A stretch of 7,736 bases of DNA, taken from contig JAITLD010000088.1 in assembly GCA_031278055.1 (NCBI GenBank), positions 1 to 7,736 of the forward strand, written 5' to 3'. Made by a program: the position numbers and the translations under genes. Source of the DNA: Rickettsiales bacterium. GTDB taxonomy: Bacteria; Pseudomonadota; Alphaproteobacteria; Rs-D84. Shown piece by piece: positions 1 to 5,775 of this stretch. The notes under the pieces were generated by a model. That model was not told the origin of the DNA, did not search any database, and saw only the letters and a program-made list of their open reading frames with translations. Position 1 is the stretch's first letter. Every line of letters starts with the position of its first letter.

Positions 1-939
1 GCGCAGATTTGCGAAAACTTCCATCGCCCTGCTCTGCAACCCGCTGTCCGCTTCCTGGCATTTCTTATATTCTTTTTCGCATGCCGCGATCGCGTTGTCA
101 CCGCCGGATTTCGACCAACATTTCTCGTATGACTTTGCAAAATCTTTGCATTTTGTCGGGGCGCCATTACGCGCTATGCACCTAGTATATTCATCATTCC
201 CGCAGATATCGCGTATGCAGGCATTGTATGTCTTGCCGCAGTTGATGGTTTCGTTGAATCCCGCCAATTCATAATTTTGTTTTCTGTCCGCATTTATTTC
301 AACCGACAGCGCGGCAAATTCTTCGCCAGTGCATTTCGTATCGCGCCGACAGGAATTGATTTTCGAACCCCAATCGGTATCCGAATCGTTATAGCATTTC
401 GAAAAATCAGTATCCCCGCATTTTCCGGCCATGCAGTCGCGCAAGTTCTTGTCGCACTGGACCGCCGTATCTTCACCTATCTTCGCCTGCGCGGATTTCG
501 TCCCCTGCTGTCCGTTGTCACTGGCAACGCCCATGCCCATTTTTTCCCGCTGCTCGCGTATCATTTTTTGCAACGGGGTTTCATCGCCCGCGCTCATCGT
601 CAAACCAAACTTCTCCGCAAAATCAGATGATTTGTTTTCAACTTCAAGCTGTGGTTCGACCGGATCAGGATCAGGCCCCGGATCAGGGTCGTTGGAAATT
701 TCATCCGCCGCAACCTTGACCTCGGCCGACGCGGCCGGGGTCGCAGCCGTGGCCGCAGCCGGCGCCTTGACCGCGCCCCGCACGCCGCTTCTCGCGGGAC
801 TCGCGCCGCGAGTGGCCGAAAATGTTTGCGGCATGGCCAGCAAATAGAAAACAGCAAACAGCATAACGAATATCGCTTTGCCGATTATCATCTGTCTTTC
901 AACGTTTATCTTCTGCCTTACCATTTTCCATTCGCTCAT
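1..939 (-). CDS. Exported Cys-rich protein A, C-terminus cut by window edge
   Basis: Unrecognised protein; 313 codons are open to the window edge with no stop, so the C-terminus is missing. From the first ATG, residues 17-42 form a signal peptide or membrane anchor (basic start, hydrophobic core 22-36, small residues near 39-43). Next come an Ala/Pro-rich stretch (56-72) and an Asp-Pro linker (84-93), then a Cys-rich region from residue 162 with 14 cysteines. Two matching modules occur, C162/C169/C174/C182 and C234/C241/C246/C254, both C-x6-C-[MI]-x3-C-G-x6-C. Layout suggests a tethered or secreted domain held off the membrane by a flexible linker and folded by disulfides. The chosen ATG overlaps the stop of the upstream gene as ATGA, which implies coupled translation. 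No clear Shine-Dalgarno lies before it; Met6 or Met17 (ATG at 891) are alternative starts, and Met17 gives a more classical signal peptide. Function unknown. Confidence 0.85.
   Translation of the reverse strand, partial: MSEWKMVRQKINVERQMIIGKAIFVMLFAVFYLLAMPQTFSATRGASPARSGVRGAVKAPAAATAATPAASAEVKVAADEISNDPDPGPDPDPVEPQLEVENKSSDFAEKFGLTMSAGDETPLQKMIREQREKMGMGVASDNGQQGTKSAQAKIGEDTAVQCDKNLRDCMAGKCGDTDFSKCYNDSDTDWGSKINSCRRDTKCTGEEFAALSVEINADRKQNYELAGFNETINCGKTYNACIRDICGNDEYTRCIARNGAPTKCKDFAKSYEKCWSKSGGDNAIAACEKEYKKCQEADSGLQSRAMEVFANLR
662..691. repeat. Imperfect hexamer repeat encoding Asp-Pro linker
   Basis: Five consecutive 6-base units lie here on the plus strand: GGATCA, GGATCA, GGCCCC, GGATCA, GGGTCG. 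Read on the minus strand they encode the Asp-Pro/Gly-Pro linker of Cys-rich protein A. Gain or loss of a unit would keep the reading frame and change linker length by two residues. This is seen directly; variability between strains is inference. Confidence 0.6.
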
Positions 940-1835
940 TTTAATTTATTGCACGCGATGTCCACAAATTTGCACAAGCTTGCCGCCCAGATCTTTTCCT
1001 CGGGATCCGAACATAATCCGTTTTCATCCAGTCCCATCGGGAAATTTCCGCACATTTCCAAAATACAACCATCCTTGCCGCCATCCGTGCACAGTCGGTT
1101 CGCCGATTCAAATTTCTCCTTGCGTTCCATCTGCCGCAAAGCAACCAAATCGGAAAGTCGGCTTTCTTTCTTGGCGACCATATCATCACGCGTCTTTCTC
1201 ATTTTATCGCGCAATACCGTCGCAAAATCGCCGCAACCAGACGCATCGGACATACAAATCGAAAAGTTGCGATTAAATTCCGAATCCTCTTCGCAATTAA
1301 GCATATTCACGCCACACTTGCTGACATCAAGCAGACATACGCTGAGCTCGCCGCTACATTGATCGGATGTCTTTTTTTCAGATGCCTTTTTCATAGTCGC
1401 CGCGTAATCCGACTCGCCCAACGCGATTTTGCAAGACGCGTCGATAAGCTTGTCATAATTTTCAGTCGCGTCGTCCGTCGTGCAATCTTTCAGTTTTTTT
1501 ATGCATTCTGATGTCGCCCATTGATACCGCTCTCCGGGATCCTCCGGCGCTTTTTTCAAATCTTTATCCGATATTGTGTTTTTCGATGATTTTCCAACAG
1601 ACAATGTCTGCATTTGCGGCGCATCACCCAGCGCGTATTTTTCCTTTGCCGGTTTTTTTGCCGCGGATGTTCCGCACATATAGCAACGTGACCCGCCATC
1701 GAGAGAATCATAGCATGCCGAATCCAAACACGCTTGCAGGTCGGATACCTTGCATTTCGCGGCAAAAGACCGCGCAAACGACGCCAGCGCCAGCGCAACA
1801 AATACAGCGACAAATCTTATTTTTCCGAAAGACAT
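936..1835 (-). CDS. Secreted Cys-rich protein B, unknown function
   Basis: Unrecognised 299-residue protein. Residues 1-25 are a clear signal peptide: Lys5/Arg7, hydrophobic core 8-20, likely cleavage after Ser-Phe-Ala (25). The mature chain has 20 cysteines, an even number that fits full disulfide pairing. In order: an N-terminal cluster C28, C36, C41, C51, C54 (the last pair is CxxC); a Lys-rich polar linker (about 57-105); C111/C118; a strict every-seventh quartet C160, C167, C174, C181 with Gly after the third; C194/C201-Gly; a charged helical stretch (205-245); and a C-terminal cluster C249, C257, C262-Gly, C275, C288, C295. The spacing C-x7-C-[LI]-x3-C appears at both ends (28-41 and 249-262). 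The ATG at 1835 is preferred because it starts the signal peptide; an upstream TTG at 1895 would put 20 polar residues in front. It is first in a pair with protein A, ending in a 4-base overlap. Confidence 0.85.
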   Translation of the reverse strand: MSFGKIRFVAVFVALALASFARSFAAKCKVSDLQACLDSACYDSLDGGSRCYMCGTSAAKKPAKEKYALGDAPQMQTLSVGKSSKNTISDKDLKKAPEDPGERYQWATSECIKKLKDCTTDDATENYDKLIDASCKIALGESDYAATMKKASEKKTSDQCSGELSVCLLDVSKCGVNMLNCEEDSEFNRNFSICMSDASGCGDFATVLRDKMRKTRDDMVAKKESRLSDLVALRQMERKEKFESANRLCTDGGKDGCILEMCGNFPMGLDENGLCSDPEEKIWAASLCKFVDIACNKLK

Positions 1836-1848
1836 CTCTCTGCGTGGA

Positions 1849-1877
1849 ATTATATCACAAAAGCGGTCGGCGATAAA
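1849..1877 (-). promoter_or_regulatory. Extended -10 promoter for the Cys-rich pair
   Basis: On the minus strand, TGA followed by a perfect TATAAT (1849-1854) makes an extended -10 element. A weak -35 (TTTATC, 1872-1877) lies 17 bases upstream. It follows the terminator of the acyl-CoA synthetase gene, so the Cys-rich pair should be its own unit. The predicted start near 1842 would leave a leader of only about 7 bases before the ATG at 1835, with a weak GAGAG directly against the start codon. Confidence 0.5.
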
Positions 1878-1901
1878 GTTATTTCCGCAACCCAACTCAA
1901 T

Positions 1902-1929
1902 TGAAAAATGGGCTTTCGCCCATTTTTCA
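1902..1929 (-). terminator. Intrinsic terminator after acyl-CoA synthetase
   Basis: A perfect 12-bp stem (1902-1913 with 1918-1929) closes on a 4-base loop that reads GAAA on the minus strand. The GC-rich top (GGGC/GCCC) and A5/T5 flanks give a typical intrinsic terminator, with the T-run inside the 3' arm. The hairpin includes the TGA stop (1927-1929) of the synthetase gene. Because the stem is symmetrical with A and T tracts on both sides it could act in both directions, though no plus-strand gene ends here. Confidence 0.85.
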
Positions 1930-3507
1930 TTCCCTTGCCTCCGGATATTTTCCGTCGACTAGATTCTGCTTGACAATATGATGTTTTATTTTCTGCGTGG
2001 AAGTCATCGGCAGTTCTTCTGCCGTCATAGCGAAATGCGACACCCATTTGTATGACGCAATCTTTTTATTTTTCACCGCAATTCCCTGGGCAAGTTTTTC
2101 AAGCGTCATGTCATCGTCGACTTGAAACACGCCGAATGCCGTGGTTTTCCCGCGAACGATATGTTCGAACACCGCGACATTCTTCACACCCGGGATTTCA
2201 AGATACAACGCCTCCAATTCATCCGGATAGACATTTTTTCCAGAATCCAGAACAATAACCTGCTTGCCGCGACCGGCAAAATGAAGCTCGCCATTCTTGT
2301 CCATGGTGACTAGATCGCCGGTATTGAAAAATCCGCGATCGTCAAACACTTCCTTGTTGGCGGCATCATTATTCAGATATCCGTCGAACACCTGATGTCC
2401 GCGTAGCCATAAAACCCCGACGCCATCGTCATTCTTGTTTCGGATTTCGCATTCGTTGTTGGTGATCGGCCCGCCGAATGCAAACGGCTCGCGGTTTTTT
2501 CCGGGTTTTGAAATACATATCGGACCCACCGTCTCGGTCAGACCGTATCCCTGAATGTATGTCAGTCCAAGCCGCGTATAAAATGTCTCGACCTCCGGCT
2601 TTGTCGCGGCGCCACCGGCGATCAAAAGACACGCGCGGCCGCCAAAAACATCAATCACCGGCTTTTGCACTTTTCTGACCAGAAATCCAAGCCCGAGCGC
2701 TTTCAACAATTTCTGATGTTTCAATATGAACATCGCTTTCCCATACACGCCCTTTTCTTTCATACCGTCGATGATTTTATTGCGGAAAACCTCCCACAGC
2801 CGCGGCACCGCCGGTATAATCTGCGGCTGGTATTTCTTAAAGTCGTCCAAAATCGCCGTCGGATTGATTGTCGGTTGAAGAAGCATATTCGCGTTATAGA
2901 ACAAAACCGCTAGGATACAGACAGCAAAGCCGTAGACATGGTAAAGCGGCAGAAATCCATACAGGGTGTCGCCCTGATGAAACCAATAATGCATGTCATA
3001 AAGAGAATTCGCACATTCAATCAGATTGAAATGCGTCAACGGCACCGCCTTTGGCGTTCCGGTTGAACCCGATGTGAATGACAATGTCGCGATATCGGTC
3101 GATGACACGTCGGCCGGCTTCAAATCCGGATCGGCCGCATCATCTTTGGTCTCTATGTCGTAAAACTTAAATTTCGCTTCGTTGTAAAAAAACGATTTTT
3201 CCGCGCAGACAAGATTGCAATCGACAAATTTCGTAAATCCATCGTACTCAAACGGGGTCAGATTCGTGTCCAATAAAACCGCCCTGCCGCCAAGATACCA
3301 TATCGCGAATAAAGTCAGCGGCCATTCCGGAATATTGTGCGCAAGAATTCCAACCGCGTCTCCTTTTTCGACGCCCTGCTTCGCAAGAGTCGTCGCGCGC
3401 CTTTTTACACTCGCGACAAACTGGGAATAAGTTACCCCCTCGCGCGTTAGAATCAGAAGATCGGGCGTTTCCGCGGCTTTCTTCTCTAAAAATTGATACA
3501 TATTCAT
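1927..3507 (-). CDS. AMP-forming long-chain acyl-CoA synthetase
   Basis: A 526-residue ANL-superfamily adenylating enzyme, near the usual length of bacterial long-chain fatty acid-CoA ligases. It should join a fatty acid to CoA through an acyl-AMP intermediate, in the cytosol or on the inner membrane face. Visible motifs: phosphate-binding loop TSGSTGTPK (145-153), YGLTET (321-326), NTGD (395-398), hinge region GRGK (412-415) followed by SGKNVYPDELE (422-432), and the C-terminal catalytic lysine, probably K506, in LPMTSTQKIK. The usual Gly before that Lys is Gln here. No signal peptide. The ATG at 3507 has AAGGA 8 bases upstream; a TTG 69 bases further up would translate the promoter, so it was rejected. 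It is a single-gene unit with its own promoter and terminator, divergent from xth. Other ANL acids (medium-chain, aryl, acyl-ACP) cannot be excluded; family certain, substrate not. Confidence 0.92.
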   Translation of the reverse strand: MNMYQFLEKKAAETPDLLILTREGVTYSQFVASVKRRATTLAKQGVEKGDAVGILAHNIPEWPLTLFAIWYLGGRAVLLDTNLTPFEYDGFTKFVDCNLVCAEKSFFYNEAKFKFYDIETKDDAADPDLKPADVSSTDIATLSFTSGSTGTPKAVPLTHFNLIECANSLYDMHYWFHQGDTLYGFLPLYHVYGFAVCILAVLFYNANMLLQPTINPTAILDDFKKYQPQIIPAVPRLWEVFRNKIIDGMKEKGVYGKAMFILKHQKLLKALGLGFLVRKVQKPVIDVFGGRACLLIAGGAATKPEVETFYTRLGLTYIQGYGLTETVGPICISKPGKNREPFAFGGPITNNECEIRNKNDDGVGVLWLRGHQVFDGYLNNDAANKEVFDDRGFFNTGDLVTMDKNGELHFAGRGKQVIVLDSGKNVYPDELEALYLEIPGVKNVAVFEHIVRGKTTAFGVFQVDDDMTLEKLAQGIAVKNKKIASYKWVSHFAMTAEELPMTSTQKIKHHIVKQNLVDGKYPEARE

Positions 3508-3543
3508 TATAAATTTCCTTTGCGTTTTATATTGGACAAAGAT

Positions 3544-3572
3544 ATTATAGAATAGGAAAATTAAAATAACAA
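3544..3572 (-). promoter_or_regulatory. Promoter for acyl-CoA synthetase gene
   Basis: On the minus strand, TTGTTA (3567-3572) is followed after exactly 17 bases by a perfect TATAAT (3544-3549). A start near 3537 would give a leader of about 30 bases containing AAGGA (3516-3520), 8 bases before the ATG. No operator is evident in the flanking AT-rich sequence. Confidence 0.65.
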
Positions 3573-3684
3573 ACAAAAATTGACAAATTGCGATTAATGA
3601 TTGACGATCGATGTCGTCCCGCAGGGGCCATGCGCATAATTTAATTATTAATTGTAAATTGTTAATCAGATTAAGGAATTTCGG
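3573..3684. other. Divergent intergenic region upstream of xth
   Basis: This AT-rich stretch separates the acyl-CoA synthetase promoter from xth. TTGACA (3580-3585) and TTGACG (3601-3606) look like -35 boxes but have no good -10 at 16-18 bases, so I cannot place the xth promoter. A 6-bp inverted repeat (AATTTA 3639-3644, TAAATT 3655-3660) could arise by chance in such sequence. AAGGA (3673-3677), 7 bases before the ATG at 3685, is the xth ribosome binding site. Confidence 0.45.
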
Positions 3685-4476
3685 ATGAAAATTCTATCAA
3701 TAAATATCAACTCTATCCGCGCGCATATCGAAAGTTTTATGGCCATTTTGGACGGCGGAGAATACGATGTCGTCTGCGTTCAGGAACTGAAAGTCGACGA
3801 TGTGAATTTCCCGCACAATTTATTTGAAACATCGGGATATAACATAAAAGTTCACGGACAGAAATCGTATAACGGCGTCGCGATATTTTCCAAATATTCC
3901 ATCGAGGATGTATCCCGTTATTTGCCGGATTATCCCGACCCGAGCGCGCGGTTTTTGGAATGCGTGATCAATGGCCGAATCCGTCTGATAAATGTGTATA
4001 TGCCGAACGGCGAAAACATCGACTCGCCGAAATTCCCGTATAAAATAGAATGGATGACCAAATTTGGGGAATACATACACCGATACCGAACCGGCGAAGA
4101 AGCGGTTGTTATTTGCGGCGACTTTAATGTAGCGATAGAAGACGTTGATGTTTGGGATCCCCGCGGATATGAAGGCAGTTCGATATCCGCCCCACCCGCG
4201 CGGAAAATTATGAAGGAATGGTTGAATCCGCCGCCCGTCGACGGCAACGAAATTGGATGGCGCGACGAATGGCGATATTTTCATCCGAACGAAATCGGGT
4301 ATACATGGTACGGCTACCGCGGACGGGACGCTGTTGGCAACGGACAAGGACTGCGACTGGATTACTTTTTGACAAATAAAAATGCTGGACATCTAGTAAA
4401 AAATTGCTATATTGATCTGAGGCCGCGCATGGCGGATAGACCGACGGATCATACCGGATTGGTTTTAGAGATATAA
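3685..4476 (+). CDS. xth: Exodeoxyribonuclease III (AP endonuclease)
   Basis: A 263-residue enzyme of the exonuclease III/AP endonuclease family, which cuts the backbone at abasic sites and removes 3' blocking groups and nucleotides in base-excision repair; cytosolic, Mg-dependent. Visible active-site set: N7 in ININSIRA, E34 in QELK (same number as in E. coli ExoIII), Y105 in NVYMPNG, D146 and N148 in GDFN, D226 in LRLDYFL, and the closing D255-H256 pair in RPTDHTGLV. The family more often ends SDHxP; TDHTG is a mild variant that keeps the Asp-His pair. Length matches bacterial homologues (about 260-270), and the ATG has AAGGA 7 bases upstream. It is divergent from the acyl-CoA synthetase gene and lies 84 bases before dapA. 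No terminator is visible after it, so some readthrough into dapA is possible. Confidence 0.95.
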   Translation: MKILSININSIRAHIESFMAILDGGEYDVVCVQELKVDDVNFPHNLFETSGYNIKVHGQKSYNGVAIFSKYSIEDVSRYLPDYPDPSARFLECVINGRIRLINVYMPNGENIDSPKFPYKIEWMTKFGEYIHRYRTGEEAVVICGDFNVAIEDVDVWDPRGYEGSSISAPPARKIMKEWLNPPPVDGNEIGWRDEWRYFHPNEIGYTWYGYRGRDAVGNGQGLRLDYFLTNKNAGHLVKNCYIDLRPRMADRPTDHTGLVLEI

Positions 4477-4504
4477 GTCGGGTCACGAGTTAGAAGTCAG
4501 AGAT

Positions 4505-4533
4505 TTGGAATTAAAAGGCCAATGCCCTAGATT
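4505..4533 (+). promoter_or_regulatory. Possible dapA promoter
   Basis: TTGGAA (4505-4510) and TAGATT (4528-4533) each match four of six consensus bases and are separated by exactly 17. A start near 4540 would give a leader of about 20 bases with AAGGA (4548-4552), 8 bases before the dapA ATG. The gap after xth holds no other clear signal, and no Lys riboswitch could fit. Confidence 0.4.
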
Positions 4534-4560
4534 TTAATAATTAAAAAAAGGACTATAAAA

Positions 4561-5457
4561 ATGGTAAACGGCGCGATTACGGCGATGATAACGCCAATGT
4601 TTGACGGCGGCAACATCGATTACAAAGGATTTATAAATCAACTTTATTATCAATTGAAAAATGATATTCGGGGGGTCGTCGTATTGGGGACGACAGGCGA
4701 GGCGCCGCAAATTGAAAAAAACGAACGGAAAAAATTGATAAAACTTGCCGTCAAAAAATTCAAAAGTCCTGACAAACGATTCGTGTTCGTTGGAACAACC
4801 TCGGAAAATTACAAAGAGACCATCGAAAATACAATTCAAGCCCGCGAGCTGAACGCGGACGCCGCCCTAGTTTCGGTGACGCCGTATATCAAGCCGCCGA
4901 CATCGGGGCTGGTCAATTATTTTCTGAAAGTCGCGGACATCATGCCGACAATCGTATATGATATCCCGTCGCGCACGGGTCGGGCAATCCAACTTGACGA
5001 ATTCCAGAAAATTGCGGAACATCCGAATATTGTCGGCGTCAAGGCGGCGTCGGGCGATATTGATCAGATTGCAAGTTTGATTCAAAATGTCGCCATGCCG
5101 TTGCGTCGCGACGGCAGAGATTTCTATGTTTGGTCCGGCGATGACGCAATGACTGTTCGGGTGTGCGAGGCCGGCGGAAATGGCGTGATTTCGGTTGTGT
5201 CGAATTTGTTACCAAGTTCTGTTCAAAGCATGGCCAGGGGCGATACCAAATGGGCCAATGCGGTTGCGGATAAATTGGCGCCGGCAATGAAGGCCGCGTT
5301 TACCGAAAATAATCCCGTAGCGATAAAGTATATGATGTGGTATGCGGGAATGATTGGTTCAAACGAAGTGCGTCCGACGCTGGGACAATTGTTGCCTGAA
5401 AGCAAGGCGTTTGTCGAATCTGTGGTTAAAAAATATTTCAAAAACGTCAGACAATAG
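4561..5457 (+). CDS. dapA: 4-hydroxy-tetrahydrodipicolinate synthase
   Basis: A 298-residue TIM-barrel aldolase of the DapA family. It condenses pyruvate with aspartate semialdehyde, the first committed step to diaminopimelate and lysine, in the cytosol. Residues correspond to the E. coli numbering: T44-T45 in GTTGE, Y133 and R138 in YDIPSRTG, and Schiff-base lysine K161 in GVKAASG. NGVISVVSN (about 208-216) and NPVAIKY (about 255-261) are also family-like. One oddity: where the family usually has two adjacent tyrosines (TPYYxxP), the sequence is TPYIKPP (107-113), with one Tyr and a loop one residue shorter. Positions matching the E. coli lysine site (H53, H56, N80) are K53, R56 and about E82, suggesting weak or no lysine feedback (inference). 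The start has AAGGA 8 bases upstream. A sister N-acetylneuraminate lyase or related family member is less likely given the strong DapA motifs. Confidence 0.9.
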   Translation: MVNGAITAMITPMFDGGNIDYKGFINQLYYQLKNDIRGVVVLGTTGEAPQIEKNERKKLIKLAVKKFKSPDKRFVFVGTTSENYKETIENTIQARELNADAALVSVTPYIKPPTSGLVNYFLKVADIMPTIVYDIPSRTGRAIQLDEFQKIAEHPNIVGVKAASGDIDQIASLIQNVAMPLRRDGRDFYVWSGDDAMTVRVCEAGGNGVISVVSNLLPSSVQSMARGDTKWANAVADKLAPAMKAAFTENNPVAIKYMMWYAGMIGSNEVRPTLGQLLPESKAFVESVVKKYFKNVRQ

Positions 5458-5459
5458 AA

Positions 5460-5738
5460 ATGTTGTTGGATTACATTCTATATAATGACAATCAATTTAT
5501 GAAAGCATTGGTGTCAAAGCCATATCGCGCATCGGATCATCATAAATTCGATTGGCGGAAATTGATGGACGAACATGGCGTCAGCAGGGAAAAATTCTCG
5601 GGCGCCGGAGTGTTCAGGATTTTCCCGCCAAAGCTACTATCTGATTATACGTCGATGGATATCTATGATGATGTTGTTAAATTATTGATACGTCGTGCGA
5701 TGAAATCGCAGAATCAAAACCAGAAATCAGGAAAGTAG
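5460..5738 (+). CDS. Small basic protein downstream of dapA, unknown
   Basis: A 92-residue protein I do not recognise. It starts 2 bases after the dapA stop, with no Shine-Dalgarno of its own, so it is probably translated by coupling to dapA. No cysteine, signal peptide or clear membrane segment is visible, so it is likely cytosolic. Basic residues exceed acidic ones (16 K/R against 11 D/E), and the C-terminus ends in a polar Lys/Gln/Asn/Ser tail (82-92). A hydrophobic-aromatic core (about 47-80, with FRIFPPKLL and a helix-like DDVVKLLIRRAMK) suggests a small folded domain. In many alphaproteobacteria smpB follows dapA; this is not SmpB, because no SmpB motif is present. Its tight packing supports a real gene; function open. 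Met14 (ATG at 5499) is an alternative start without a better ribosome site. Confidence 0.65.
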   Translation: MLLDYILYNDNQFMKALVSKPYRASDHHKFDWRKLMDEHGVSREKFSGAGVFRIFPPKLLSDYTSMDIYDDVVKLLIRRAMKSQNQNQKSGK

Positions 5739-5742
5739 TGCC

Positions 5743-5765
5743 GATTTCATATTATGATAGAAATC
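5743..5765. terminator. Weak hairpin between convergent genes
   Basis: A 6-bp inverted repeat (GATTTC 5743-5748, GAAATC 5760-5765) with an 11-base loop sits in the 37-base gap between the convergent 92-residue gene and Cys-rich gene C. It is AT-rich and is followed on the plus strand only by a short T-run (ATTTT, 5771-5775), so it is a poor intrinsic terminator, but no better candidate is visible here. Confidence 0.3.
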
Positions 5766-5775
5766 ATCACATTTT

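Noticed and set aside
277..1362. Plus-strand open frames opposite the Cys-rich pair
   Set aside because: They lie antisense to two long minus-strand genes with signal peptides and ordered cysteine patterns; their translations show no domain or consistent start signal.
1836..1895. N-terminal extension of protein B from a TTG
   Set aside because: It would place 20 polar residues before a clear signal peptide and run over the extended -10 element.
3508..3576. N-terminal extension of the acyl-CoA synthetase from a TTG
   Set aside because: It would translate the promoter and ribosome binding site; the family start fits the ATG at 3507.
3601..3640. Possible small RNA or operator with short inverted repeats (GACGA/TCGTC, ATGCGCAT)
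   Set aside because: Stems are 4-5 bp or short palindromes expected by chance; there is no terminator or promoter arrangement to support an RNA gene.
3820..4392. 190-residue minus-strand frame
   Set aside because: It is antisense to xth, whose active-site residues are all in place on the plus strand; it has no motif of its own.
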